DNA of 64,000 nt, taken from Morchella semilibera (taxonomy: Eukaryota > Ascomycota > Pezizomycetes > Pezizales > Morchellaceae). The stretch spans positions 2,750,001 through 2,814,000 of the forward strand of contig WBVU01000004.1 of the NCBI GenBank assembly GCA_009192285.1, given 5' to 3'. Within the stretch, counting starts at the first letter, position 1; each line of letters begins with the position of its first letter. Of this stretch, positions 42,742-54,418 are shown piece after piece. The position numbers and the translations under genes are program-made. Under the pieces are notes generated by a model. It saw only the letters and a program-made list of their open reading frames with translations. It was not told the DNA's origin and made no database searches.

Positions 42742-45427
42742 CTAAAAACCAACGTGCGCCCCTATCGGTCTGCTTCCGTTATAGAATAACTCAACCGAGA
42801 AGTCCCCGATCTCGATCGAGCATAAGGCTTCTGCATGCACCTTGAGTTGCCCGCGCAATGCTTTTCTAACCACCCCGTACCCTACATTATCTGGGCCCCA
42901 ATCCACAGGCAGCTTTGGTGTTAAAGTCTTTCCTTTTTTGCCCGGCATAATTTCAAAGGGCCACTCATATAATATTGTTCCCAAGTCACTTCCATTGTAC
43001 TTTGCTGTGCCATTGATTTTGTTAATTGTGATGGGATTATTTCGTAGTGGGTTATCAATGACAAAATCCGCAGTTGATGAAAGTATGTGGATCTGAGGGA
43101 GGAAACTAGTCAGGAAGCGCTCAGAACGATTCTTGAATCAAAGTTGAGATTTTTGGGGGAGGCTCAGACACCTACAGTTGCGAATTCTATGAAACGGGGC
43201 GGTGCATTGTCATCACGGTTGTCAGTACCCCCAAGTCGAGGAGTTGGGATTGTGACTTCAAGGCTTGATAGCACACTTGATAACAGTGGTAAAGAAGGTA
43301 AGCTTTTCGCATGTGGGCGGATTGTAAGGGTGGTATTCTGGCCTGGGATATATTCCTGAGTAAATGGGCGAATATATATATTGTGGAAGGCACTTACCAG
43401 AAACATATTCACCGAGAAGCTGGACGCCTATTTTTTCTGCCTGTTCACCACCGAGAGCTCTTGGATTCCATACTGCCCACACAGTTAAAAGGTTATCGCC
43501 GGGTAAGACATGTACATTATATACACTTGCATTCCCTAAGACCGTATCATTTTGCGTGATATTAACATTCATGTATGGCACTGAAGCCCTCCACGGAGTA
43601 GGATTTTTGATAGTTAGATCAATTCGTAAGGTAATAGAGTGAGGTGCTGTATCTTCGATTACGACCAATCGGGCTTTTGGAGATGGTATAGACCCGAACT
43701 CGGGAAAACTATCGATTGTTATATTCCCAGTCACAGGAATGTTGCTGATGACGAATTCCCCCATGCTCGTTTTAATATCAACATCGGTATCTCCCCTGAT
43801 ACCAAGTTGAAGAGAATCCCCCTTTCCTGAAATCATCCTTTTGATTACCCTGGAAAATATATCATAATTTGTTATATTTAAGGGAGCATCTTTAACCTCT
43901 GCACGAACTTCTAGATTTTTATTGTTAACGCGTGAAGACTCCGCCGCCATCCAGTTATGAAGGTCGAGTACCCCAAACATTTCGCCTTCGTATGAAACGT
44001 TTGCTACTGCTCGAAGTCGTTTGACGTCCAACGGTATATCTATTTCTTCTGGGGTCTCGACGATAGCAACAACGGATGCGCCTAATAGGGGAGATGACTC
44101 CGGGGAGCCGGGTTCAGCATCTGGAGACGGAAGTTGAAAGCTGACATTTGACAAGCTGAAGGATTTTACTGCATTGTTGAAGGCGTGTCCTGGAAATGGA
44201 ACATGAGCAGTAACACTTCGCAAGATTTCTTGCAACCACCCAGGTATATCTGAGCTTGAGGAATCAACGCCTCTGACGAAGACAGTATTATCGTTTCCTT
44301 GGAGGTAGGCCCCGAGAAATCTATCCATCGGAGACATTCTTGATCCTGGACAGGCATTGATAAAATCACCAGGAAGGCTATGTATGATAGAGGAAATCTC
44401 CACATCTATATCTAACCTAGGCTCCACATCAAGAGGCGATGTCTCAGCTGTAGCTACATGCACTAGATTGTGCTCATCACAACCCGGGAGGAGGACATTA
44501 AATGATAATGAGGGAACCTCAAACTTTAGTGGGTATGGATTTTTGACCGTAATAGACACATTGGCGTTTATAGCCTTTTGTTCGGGGAGAGTTATCTCTC
44601 CAAAGCTCAATCGATTGACTTGGAAATTAGGCATAGATGGAACTTCTGAATTTATAAGAATTGAGTCAGTTTATTTCTTGGATTGGTCATAGTTCGAATT
44701 TGGAACCTTCAAAGACCAGACCCTCGGATATCCTTTGTTTCCCTAGGTTAAACAAGCCGGCCTTTAAGCCCAGGATTGCTTCTCCACGAACCCGCACTAA
44801 TCCAATGGTCCCAGTGAGGTAATCATTGGCCACCTTCCGAACCGTATCAAGGGATCCTGTCTCAACCTCCGAAACAAAGTCTAATAGTGTTGTCCGGCCA
44901 TTGCGTATGTCTAATACCATGGCAGGAGTCGTCACTGTCCCCAAAAGACCGTTATCGTAGTCGGGAAGGTATATATGTACTTTGGAAGGTTCGCTGGAGA
45001 CCCTCCGAACCATCCATGTCCCGACTTTTCCAAGAGCCTGAACAGCACCATTCTCGACTCTATCCGCATCAACAGTTACACTTGCTTGGATACGAGCTTT
45101 TGCGCCCCTATCTGTGAACCCTTCAATAGAGAGGCTTGAAATGTTGACAACGACAGCCTCTTTAGCATACTGCGAAGCAGCAGCGGGGACGAAAAACACA
45201 ATACATAGGATAGCAAGGATGCTCGCGCATAGGATAACCAGGGCTAGTCTGTTCACAGGCCTTCGGACTGGTGGTGGTGTAGGTGAGGCTTGAGGATCAT
45301 CGTCAGCATTCACGCACGACGATACTCCACTATTGTATGTAGTTGGTGTAGGAGAAGAATCGTTTCGGAGGAGCGGTGTTTCTTCAGCTGATGGCGAGCG
45401 CGCGCTGCGCGACCCTGATAAAGCCAT
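42742..45427 (-). CDS. Tag1-like vacuolar membrane protein (DUF3712)
   Basis: Exons on the minus strand are 45427-44707, 44645-43398, 43342-43176 and 43092-42742, giving 828 residues. A proline/serine-rich cytosolic amino tail with SAEETPLLRN is followed by one membrane anchor (LALVILCASILAILCIVFFV, about residues 61-80) and then a long lumenal part with repeated beta-rich LEA-2/DUF3712-type blocks: ITVKNPYPLKFEVPSLSFNV, ITGNITIDSFPEFGSI-like motifs, NPTPWRASVPYMNVNI and GPDNVGYGVVRKALRGQLKV. The dileucine EETPLL resembles vacuole-sorting signals. Yeast Tag1 (YLR173W) has this architecture and helps stop autophagy in prolonged starvation; a similar role here is inference. All junctions are in phase. 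Confidence 0.8.
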
Positions 45428-46000
45428 GTAACGGCCCCCAAGGGAATTAGGGAGCGTGGAGGAGAAAAGCGGAGAGGATAAGGCCGTTGCTGGTGCTAAT
45501 TATTTTAACTGTCGAGATGACAGCGGCTGGGGAACGGAATCCGGAAGGGTTTTGGACATGAAGAGAGAGAAGAACGGAGGCAGTACTGATACAGTTCAGG
45601 GTGGGGAGTTTTTAATTTAAAGCTGGTGAGAGTGGAGAGGGCGCTTGGGAATCATGATGACACAATTGATAGTACTAACCAAGTTTTTATCAATTCCTTC
45701 GTCCGTATCCAGGACCGGGCGCTACTGGCGACTTAAGTAGGTCCCCACCAAGCCGTTAAGGGATGTACCGGGGTGTAGGGGTAAGTACTGAGACGCCTAT
45801 TTTAGGGAATTTTAAAAAGTGAGGGCCTGCAAAAGGATCTGATTGGGCAGATGATATAATTTTTTGAAAAAATAACACTTGGCAGCCAAGCAAGTATTTG
45901 GATAGTGTGCCCCGCAGTTCTCACAACACAACCTCTTCAACCCCCTTTCTATTCTCATTTTTTTCGAACTTTACCAAAATGTTTTTTGACAACCCCAAAT
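45428..46000. other. Promoter region of Tag1-like gene and spacer
   Basis: No gene. A pyrimidine/purine skew continues for about 200 bp upstream of the start. Confidence 0.4.
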
Positions 46001-46740
46001 TGTCCCATCATCTTGGCGTCGGTTTCAAAGATTCGATAGTCGAAGCACTGTTGTGGTTATTAAGGTAATACTAAGCGAGGAGAGGATATCGGCATTGGGT
46101 TCTAGGAGGTTCGATGATAGCGTGATGGATTTGTAATGTAAATAGAAGAAATTGTTGGGAGGAATACAGGATGTGGTTGCGATAGATTTCAATAAGTTTC
46201 TACTAGTATGAGCTGATATATGAGTCATATTGGACTGCATCAGCAAGACTTTATTTGTCTCCTGATGACTCCTGAGCCTCAGGAGACACTCATGAGACTT
46301 AGGAAACTGTTGGGAGACTCCAGTCACAAGTTGAGTTTGCTGATGTGGTGGAGGAGAGGTGTTAAATAGCGGGAATAGATGTTTTCCTTAGTTTTTTCTT
46401 TTTTTTCTTTCTCTGTCTCGTCTTCCTGTTATCTCGATACATAGAAATATACTCCTGTCTTCAAGCCCCAGTTTCTCGCACCCAGGACTCTGTCCTTTTT
46501 AAAGGAAATTCATAGTACCTCTCATCGTTCTCATTGAGGTCCATTGGGTCCTTACTTTTCCTGCCCTGTACATTCAAGTTCTGCCTCTGCCTTTGCCTTT
46601 GTCTTCGCTGGTGTCTGTGCTTATACCTGCCCGGTTTTAGTCCTATCTTCGTCGATGTCTTCGTTGTGCTGGTTGTGCTCCGCGAGTTCTTCTGCGTCAT
46701 AATTGTCATCTTCTACTTTGCGTCGGGTTACTCTGTCACA
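46001..46740 (+). mobile_element. Fossil LTR-A with short MITE
   Basis: TGTCCCATC to CTCTGTCACA; about 630 bp without the MITE at 46238-46345. Confidence 0.75.
46238..46345 (+). mobile_element. CATCAGCAA MITE, 108-bp deletion derivative, TG duplication
   Basis: Host GGACTGGTGGAGG is split with TG on both sides. The hairpin is kept and the A-rich centre lost. Confidence 0.85.
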
Positions 46741-47214
46741 GTTCTTTCTTTCTTTTCTCTCTGTCTCATCTTCCTGTTAGTACAGTATATAGAAATATAC
46801 TCTCATCAGCAAACTCAATTTGTGACTAGAGTCTCCCAACAGTCTCCCGTATCTCCTGAGAGTCTCCTGAGACTCCCGGATATTTTTTGAGTCTCCTGAG
46901 GCTCAGGAAGCATCAGGAGACAAACAAAATCTTGCTGATGCCTATGTATAGCTATATCATTTCACCTCCAAACTCGCCTTCACAGAGAGTGACTCTAAAG
47001 TTTCTTCTTATCCTCGCTCGGAGCCTTACCTGGTCTTCGTTTTTCCTGCTCTGCCAGTGACCTGTATCTTATTGCCTCTGTTCTTGATTTTGGCCTCACC
47101 GGTGCCTGTGCTTGTACCCGCTCGGTGCTCTCATTGTCCCTGCATGTGCTTTTCGAGTTCTTCTGCATCATTATTGTTATCTGTTTTATTACGTCTTGGC
47201 TAATCTATCCCGGC
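46741..47214 (+). mobile_element. Fossil LTR-F with nested MITE
   Basis: The TTCTTTCTTTC tract, then a MITE, then ATTTCACCTCCAAACTCGCC and a GTGCCTGTGCTTG run ending near TACGTCTTGGC. Truncated on both sides. Confidence 0.55.
46804..46940 (-). mobile_element. CATCAGCAA MITE in LTR-F
   Basis: Full-length minus copy. Flanks CT and CC, probably a CC duplication with one change. Confidence 0.85.
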
Positions 47215-47835
47215 GTCTTGGCATTGATCCTGAAGGTTTGGTAGTCGAAGCGCTGTTATGGTTGTTGGGGTAATGATAAGCGAGAAAGGCGTGAGTTAAG
47301 GAGGGGGTGTGGTCATTGGATTCTAAGGGGTTTGATGGCGTGATAGATTTGTAATATAAATAGCAGAGATGGTGGGGACGATTACGAGATATGGTTGTGA
47401 TAGATTTCTATGGGTTTCTATGAACTAACGTATGAGTCATAGCAGACTGGTGAAGGAGGGGTGTTAAATAGCGAGGATAGATGTTTTCCTTAGTTCTTTC
47501 TTTCTTTTCTCTCTGTCTCGCCTTCCTGTTATCTCGGTACATAGGAATCCACTCCTATTTCTAAGCCATAGTTTTTCGTACACAAGATTCTGTCCTCTAA
47601 AGAGAAAATCCATAGTACCTCCCATCGTTCTCGTTGAGGTCTATTTAGTCCTCAATCTCTCTGTTTTATTTTCTTGTGCCTTTGCCTTTGTCTTTGCCTT
47701 CACCGGTACCTGTACTTGTGCCTGCCCGGTGTTGCCCTTGTCTCCGTCAGTCTCCTCGTCGAGTAGACTGTGCTCCTCGAGTCCTTCTGCGTCATCATTA
47801 TCATTTTCTACTTTGCATCGGGTTACTCCGTCACA
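47215..47835 (+). mobile_element. Fossil LTR-A, near full length
   Basis: TATCCCGGCGTC to CCGTCACA, about 621 bp, with intact TGAGTCAT and TTAAATAG. Confidence 0.75.
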
Positions 47836-47901
47836 TACTCCTTTACAGAAATAAAATAATGCAATTGTCATTAGATTCTAGAAATTTGGTTGGACAAAAG
47901 T

Positions 47902-48036
47902 ATCATTAAGACTTTATTTGTCTCTTGATGTCTCCTGACCCTCAGGAGACTCAAAAAATCTCCTGGAGTCTCAGGAGACTCTCAGGAGACCCAGGAGACT
48001 GTTGGGGGACTCCAGTCACAAATTGAGTTTGCTGAT
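47902..48036 (+). mobile_element. CATCAGCAA MITE, diverged ends
   Basis: Left ATCATTAAGACTT, right TTTGCTGAT. Interior typical. Confidence 0.78.
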
Positions 48037-48103
48037 AAGATTGATAAAAGGATTTAAAGAGAGGGTGGAGAGGAATACGAGGTATAGTAGCAATAGGTTT
48101 CTA

Positions 48104-48240
48104 AATCAGCAAGATTTCATTTGTCTCCTGATGTCTCTTGAGCATCAGGAGACTGCAAAAATATCCAAGGGTCCCAGGAGGCTCTCAGAAGACCCTGGAG
48201 ACTGTTGGGAGACTCCAGTCAGAAGTTGAGTTTGCTAATA
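48104..48240 (+). mobile_element. CATCAGCAA MITE, diverged
   Basis: AATCAGCAAGATTTC to TTTGCTAATA, 67 bp right of the previous copy. A TA duplication is possible. Confidence 0.78.
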
Positions 48241-49078
48241 TATTGGATTCTATATTATAACATCAAAATCATAGTGGACTAACAGGGGGGGGTTAAATAG
48301 AAGGTGTAGATATTTTGTTTAGTTTTTTTCTTTCTCTCTCTTCGTATCATCTTTTTATTTTTTCAATATGTTAAAATATACTCCTATCTACAGCCATAGT
48401 TATTTCGTATTTAAACTTAATTTCACAGAAGATTACTCTATAGTTTCTCTCTATCCTAGCCTGGGATCCAAATCTAGTCCTAACGTCCCCTGCTATCACG
48501 GAGCGAGGCGAGGACAGGGTCAGGACGTGCCAAAGTATAAAACCGAATCGGAGCGGGGTGTGATAGGGCAAGGCAGGGCAGTGGAGTAGATCGAAGAGGA
48601 GACAGAGGCGAGGCGAGGCGGAGCGAAGTCGTATTGATTTACAAGACACGAGGCGAAACAGAAACTAAAGGAGTTGGCTCGAAGGCCCGAAGTCTTAACC
48701 TAACTTAATTGACAGGAAGGTTGCGTGAAGAGGAAAAGAAAGAAACTATCTATAAGCGAGGGCAAGGCCCCTATATATATCACACCACCCGACCCAATAA
48801 CTAACCCAAGTAAACCTGTACAGAACCCCATAGAACCTGCCAAGACTCCTATATCCGAACTCGACCTTATCCCCTATACCCGAGACCCTATTTCCGAACC
48901 GAACCTCCGATACCGAAACCGAAGAACATAAGAGAATCCCTGACTAATCCCTCTTCCCGCAACACCACTCAACCGAGCTCTACGCCGTGATACCTGCCTT
49001 TAACTTTGCCTTTTCCTTCACCACTGCCTTACGCTTCAAGTTCCATTAGCCCTGATAGAGCCTTTCTATCTTGTCTGT
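48241..49078 (+). mobile_element. Fossil LTR-F split by LTR-B
   Basis: Parts 48241-48493 and 48993-49078 are one F-type LTR; it reads across the insertion as CCTGCCTTTAACTTTGCC. Confidence 0.55.
48494..48992 (-). mobile_element. Fossil solo LTR, family B, duplication CCTGC
   Basis: Antisense, 499 bp, TATCACGGAGCGAGG to CTACGCCGTGATA, with perfect CCTGC at 48489-48493 and 48993-48997. Confidence 0.87.
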
Positions 49079-49134
49079 ATCACCAATACTTCATTTGTCT
49101 CTTAATATCTTCTGAACCAAATGAGACTCAACTA
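49079..49134 (+). mobile_element. MITE fragment
   Basis: Left part of a decayed plus copy (ATCACCAATACTTCATTTGTC). Confidence 0.5.
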
Positions 49135-49330
49135 AATGATTATTCATTAGAATGAGATGTCACTCGATTGACTTATCCAACCTACCCCTAATGTGTCCCG
49201 GCGTCTTAGCATTGGTCCCGAAAGTTCGGTAGTCGAAGCTCTGTTATGATTGTTAGTGTAATGCTAAGCGAGGAAAGGGTGAGTTAAGGAGGGGGTATCG
49301 TTATTGGATTCTAGGAGTTTCGATGGTGTG

Positions 49331-49860
49331 ATGGATCTCAAGGGGGCGTCAAGGGTGTAGCTTTATTCCGCAGGGTGCGAGGTAGGGGCAGCGATACTTT
49401 CCAAGAGGGGAAGTATGAATGAGAAGTATAGAAAGAAGCGATAGTCATTAGTAGAGGATAGAGACTAGAATGTATTGTGGATAGATACAGAAGACGTTGC
49501 GTAAAGAGAAAAGAAGAAGAAAGAAAGTACAGGAGTAGGCGCCGTTGCCTCCATCAGCAAGACTTCATTTGTCTCCTGATGTCTCCTGAGCCTCATGAGA
49601 CTCAAAAAATATTCAGGAGTCTCAGGAGACTCTCAGGAGACCCGGGAGACTGTTGGGAGACTCCAGTCACAAGTTGAGTTTGCTGATGTCCCTTATATAC
49701 TCGCTTATTCCAGAGTCAAGCCTGACTCATACCCTCATATAACCCCAACCATGACTCACATTCTCACGTAACAGAAACTCATAGAACCTATTCTGACTCA
49801 TCTCCGCCTCCTAGCTTACAGTAATCCCAACCCTGCCAATCGTTCCAATCCCCGAACCTA
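49331..49860 (-). mobile_element. Fossil LTR, family E, nested in LTR-A
   Basis: About 390 bp without its MITE; antisense, judged by a TATATA box (49694-49699) and TGACTCA (49723-49729), 23 bp apart. It shares its right part with 7368-7536. Ends are not sharply defined. Confidence 0.55.
49552..49688 (+). mobile_element. CATCAGCAA MITE in LTR-E, TC duplication
   Basis: Full-length plus copy close to consensus; GCCTC left, TCCC right. Confidence 0.88.
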
Positions 49861-50343
49861 ATGTAAATAGCAGAGATGGTGGGGAGGAATACGAGGTGTA
49901 TTTGCGATGTATTTCTATGGGTTTCTATGAGTTGACGTATGAGTCATAACGAACTGCTGAAGGAGGGGTATTAAATAGTGGGGAGAGATGTTTTCCTTAG
50001 TTCTTTCTTTCCTTTCTCTTCGTCTCGTCTTCCTGTTATCTCGGTATATAGGAATCTACTCCTATTCTCAAACCATATCTCCTTGTAGTTAAAGATTCTA
50101 TCCCCTAAAAGAGGAAGCCATAGTACCTCTCATCGTTCTCATTGAGGTTCATCAGGTTCTTACTCTCTTTGCCCTGTGCTCCTGTACCCTTGCTCTTGCC
50201 TTTGTCTTCGCTGGTGCCTGTGCTTGTGCCTGCCTGGCATTGTTCCTGTCTTCGTCGGTCTCCTCATCAAGGAGGCTGTGCTCCTCGAGTCCTCCTGCGT
50301 CATCATTATCATCTTCTACTTTGCGTCGGATTATTCTGTTACA

Positions 50344-51213
50344 CAATGACAGCGTGCTGTAGTAGGACATAAAAGCATAAGTACCTTTTCAAAAGTTTCG
50401 ACAAAGGGCCCTCGAGTGCAAGAGTTGCTTTAGACAATTATATTTATAATGAAGAATAAGAGGTTTGAGAGCCAAACCCCTTCAAGTTCTACTTTATCCC
50501 TTAGGTTGTCAGTAAATGCTGCCCCTCCAGAAAAAAAGCAAATGTTGATAATAGATACTATTATATCTCTTATCAAATATTTGATCTCCCATACTAATTC
50601 TTACCCTTTATCATAGGGGAGGTAGCATTCACAGCTTAAGGGATACTAGCTACTATTCTGACACTGCGTGGTCACCTAACTGTGACCCCATAATAAGGAC
50701 ACCTCTGGCTATCTAATTACAGAGTCTGGTAGAATTATTGTGAAAGTGGGTTTTCCGTGACCCGGTAGTCCCATTGGCTCTTGAAAGGACTTTTGCTGTG
50801 AGCACGGACCAAGAAACCCACTCTTTTAGTGTTGACTTTCGCAATAATTCTACCAGACTCTGTACTATAGGACTAGCACATCGCTAGTCCTAAGTCACAC
50901 CTTGCATCGAGTGTAGGTCAGGGCTAAAACAAACCTTAGTTCGCGGTTGGAGTGTTAAAACCTCCCGGCTCTCAAATGTTTGTAGGAGTCCCATTTTGAG
51001 GACAAAGTATATCCGTTCCCGTAGTTAAGGCCTCGCCGGACGTCGGAAGGGTGCAGGCCCCTGGGAGTTCATCCCTTCTTGGCCTTAATATAAACTCCTC
51101 CATTCCTCTTCCTGTGCAGTAGTTAGTCGGAAACCAACTGCCTCCATATTTCTGTTCAATTGGCCACCCTTATTTCAATACCATTGTATCCTTCTACAAA
51201 CACAAAACTCATA
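50344..51213. other. Intergenic region upstream of arg3
   Basis: Contains a TA-flanked MITE (50720-50862) and otherwise no recognised feature. The last 150 bp should carry the arg3 promoter. Confidence 0.4.
50720..50862. mobile_element. TA-flanked MITE, 28-bp terminal repeats
   Basis: Left CAGAGTCTGGTAGAATTATT and its right mirror match over 28 bp with one mismatch; TA at both sides (50718-50719 and 50863-50864). 143 bp, no coding sequence. Fits a Tc1/mariner or pogo-type non-autonomous element. Confidence 0.82.
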
Positions 51214-52376
51214 ATGGTTCCCCTAACTGTTCTGAAACTCTCGTTCCGATGCCATCCCCGCGCGTTCGCAATCACTGGTGTCCGCACTTTCCTCCGTCAA
51301 CTCTCAACCTCGACTTCAAGTCACCTCAACTCTCAAACGCCTTCAAACGCTTCTACTTCCTCGTTCGCTCCACGCCACTTTCTATCAATTGCAGATCTCT
51401 CAGTTATTGAACTCTCTACCCTTGTTCGCCAGTCAAGCAAAGCCAAACATGCTATCAAAAGTGGTAATATTACCACATCACGTCAGGGCACCTTATCTGG
51501 CAAAACAATTGCGATGATGTTTTCCAAACGTTCAACTAGGACTAGAGTATCCACCGAGGCTGCGGTGGTATACCTCGGCGGCCACCCCATGTTTTTAGGA
51601 AAGGATGATATTCAACTTGGGGTCAGTTCCATTCCATTAATATGTATAATCCTTTACTAATTTAGCCAGCTCAGGTTAATGAATCGCTTTTTGATACCTC
51701 TAAGGTTATCTCCTCCATGACATCTTGTATCATCGCTCGCGTTGGCCCTCATTCTGATATTACCGAACTCGCAAAAACGTCAACAGTTCCAGTCATCAAT
51801 GCGCTTTCAGATGCGTTCCATCCCCTTCAAGCTGTCACCGATGCACTCACTATAACCGAGTCCTTCCCTAAACATAAGGGGATCAAGGTGGCATGGGTTG
51901 GTGACGCAAACAATGTTCTCTACGACCTTGCTATTGCTTGTGGGAAACTCGGGATCAATGTTTCCATAGCCACGCCGAGTATGTACCCGGTGAGGCCTGA
52001 TATGCTTGAGCTTGCTCAGCAAGCAGCCGTCCAAACTGGCGCGATAATTGAGACTACCCATGAGCCCGAGATGGCGGTAAAGGGGGCCAACGTCATCGTC
52101 ACGGATACGTGGGTCTCAATGGGTCAAGAATCAGAAAAAATCAAAAGATTGAAGCAATTCCAAGGGTTCCAAGTTACATCAGAACTTGCCAAGAAAGGAG
52201 GCGCAGATAAGGATTGGAAATTCATGCACTGTTTGCCAAGAAAGCCTGATGAGGTCTCGGACGAGGTCTTTTACTCCCCAAGGAGTTTGGTATTTCCAGA
52301 AGCGGAAAATAGACTTTATGCAGCTATTGCGGCTTTGGAAGCTTTTGTGGTTAAAAAGGGGAAATTTGATGAATAG
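51214..52376 (+). CDS. arg3: Ornithine carbamoyltransferase, mitochondrial
   Basis: Condenses ornithine and carbamoyl phosphate to citrulline in arginine synthesis. Exons 51214-51621 and 51675-52376 give 369 residues. The first 45 residues are rich in R, S and T without acidic residues, a mitochondrial presequence. The carbamoyl phosphate motif is STRTR in [12 protein letters not shown] (about residues 104-115); [15 protein letters not shown] and [14 protein letters not shown] follow, then [19 protein letters not shown] and the ornithine/catalytic HCLP (about 321-324). The intron acceptor chosen gives [10 protein letters not shown], the family reading. The ATG at 51214 is the first in frame. 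The gene name arg3/argB depends on species. Confidence 0.96.
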
Positions 52377-53369
52377 GCTAGTTTACCATACTGTGGCTAA
52401 CTGCGCGGAGTGAGCTTAGTTCGGGCGTACTACAATGCTACTAAGTTTCTGAGATGGGGAGATACCCAATTTTTCCTTCCCCCATGAAGTCACAAGATAA
52501 AAAGATAAGCAAAGAACTGTTATGCCGCACAAAATTAGGTCTTGCCCTGTAGAAAAAGTGTGGCCGAGGGTCTTCCTTGTGTTCTAATAAGTATATCCTT
52601 GATATGTATGTACCAGCCTGTTTTGTGGGGAGGTAGAATGCCACCGACACCAGAGGGGTTTTGCTACGAATACCGTATTATCTATTTGGGAAAATTTGTT
52701 GTGCTGCAGCAAGGGTCCTTGTAGGTACATACACGAGCATAAGACATACAGTAGTAAAGTATGTACCTACAAGGCTCGAACTCGCATGGGTCAGTCTGCA
52801 GGATGGGCAGCCAAAAGTATTGAACATCCCCCCTTCAAGTTGAGCCGGAAGGTATTGAACCGTAAATAATATTATTTCCTATAAACTGGTACTAATTACT
52901 GACCCGGTACTAAAGAAAAGCGTTGAGATCAAGTAAGCTCTAATAATACATGATGGCTCGCATTCGCGTAACCACTGCAGCGAAAGCTTTTTATAAGGGT
53001 ACCCTTATAGAGAGATTAGAGTCAACGAACAAAAGATTATTTATTCTCAAGACTAAGACATGCAAGTTGCAATTAGGATGTGATATAATATTTTTAACTA
53101 CAAGGCCTGAAGGTACGCATGGAGATATATTCAATCCTTATGCCTATGATTTCCTTCTCAGAGTACTCGGGTGTGTACTCTACCAGCGCAAAAAATGGAT
53201 CACTTGATACATTTGCTGTCTATTGACGAGTATACTGATTACTTTATTGATTACTAAACTTGAACTTCTCGGTTTATTGGTATAGTTCTTAGTTCTAGCT
53301 TAGGCGGTGGGATGTGGGCTTGAAAAACATTAATAGCACAGGTTCAAACCTGGAACTTTTGATACACTA
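52377..53369. other. Intergenic region downstream of arg3
   Basis: Contains a 58-bp hairpin at 52717-52774. The 85-residue frame at 52950-53207 has no similarity I recognise. Confidence 0.4.
52717..52774. repeat. Perfect 16-bp inverted repeat (hairpin)
   Basis: CCTTGTAGGTACATAC is mirrored exactly by GTATGTACCTACAAGG with a 26-bp loop. It may be a tiny foldback element or a strong RNA stem. No flanking duplication is clear. Confidence 0.7.
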
Positions 53370-53507
53370 TATCAGCAAGACTTCATTTGTCTCCTGCTGT
53401 CTCCTGAGCCTCCAGAGACTTAAAACATATCCGGGAGTCCCACGAAATTCTCAGGAGACCCAGGAGACTGTTGGGAGACTCCAGACACAAATGATAGTTT
53501 GCTGATG
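53370..53507 (+). mobile_element. CATCAGCAA MITE in gene-rich DNA
   Basis: Plus copy with more changes than usual (TATCAGCAAGAC, ATGATAGTTTGCTGATG), about 1 kb from arg3 and not inside an LTR. Confidence 0.8.
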
Positions 53508-54418
53508 ACCAAACCTGCCAAAGTTTCTTTATCTGACAATTATCCATGAATTTAGCCCTTTCTGCTAATACTGCCTCTTCCTAAAGAAATAGAATTAGTA
53601 AGGTCTTATACTGATCTTCTTAATTCATTTGGTATGGATTTCTGAGGTAGCGACGGAGCGTGAAGTCAGCTATATTATACTGTCTTGCCATTTTGGCTGG
53701 TTTCGGTTTTGGGTAGATATTTGGGTTACCGACTTTCTCAAACTCCCTAACCATATGGAAATATTTAGCTTTTGCAGAAGCGTTCCGTTCAGTGAGAAAC
53801 TCAGGTTTTGGGGCAAGTTTCGATAAAGAACCTTTTGAGTTTCAGAGTGTCCAAAAATCCACACCCCCCGTGGGTGCCTCTACGCCACCTCTAAGACGTG
53901 CCGCGCCATACATTGGACCGGGATATCTATATGGAAACCAATTGCTAAATCTCTCCCACGAACCGAACTACATGTATCCACCCATACAAACATACATGTA
54001 TTCAGTACGTATTTTTTTTGATGCGTCTCTAGTCGCCATACATTCGAACCTGGGCTTCATACCTAAATGCCTGAGTTGGCTCCTCTCGCCAGAGCCAAAG
54101 CCTCGCGCCTAAAATTTGAACCGGCTCGCACCCTGCGTACCTGCTTTGCTGTTGCCCTTTATCTCGGATGCTTACGTTATTTTCTGGTATCTCGATCCCC
54201 CATTACTTATTCAACATAAAACCAGTAAGTCGTGATTGTGATGGACCTTCTCTTACCAAGATCTCCTCTCTATTTACAACTCTCAAGACCACTCTGCCCA
54301 CCATAGCAGCACAATAGAGTAACCACGCGAAATGGATTATAGATCACTTTGTTATTTTTTTATGGCAAAGCTTTCTCAATTTGACCTGTGATGGCATACA
54401 ACGAGGGTGAAAACGTTC
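53508..54418. other. Intergenic region, 3' of CFEM-like gene
   Basis: No gene recognised. Confidence 0.4.

Larger units (their letters stand above)
49194..50343 (+). mobile_element. Fossil LTR-A split by LTR-E
   Basis: Parts 49194-49330 and 49861-50343 make one LTR-A, from TGTCCCGGCG to TTCTGTTACA. The uninterrupted family sequence across the junction is GATGGATTTGTAATGTAAATAG. Confidence 0.72.

Noticed and set aside
52773-52800. tRNA-like TTCGAGCC word near the hairpin
   Set aside because: No cloverleaf can be formed around it on either strand.
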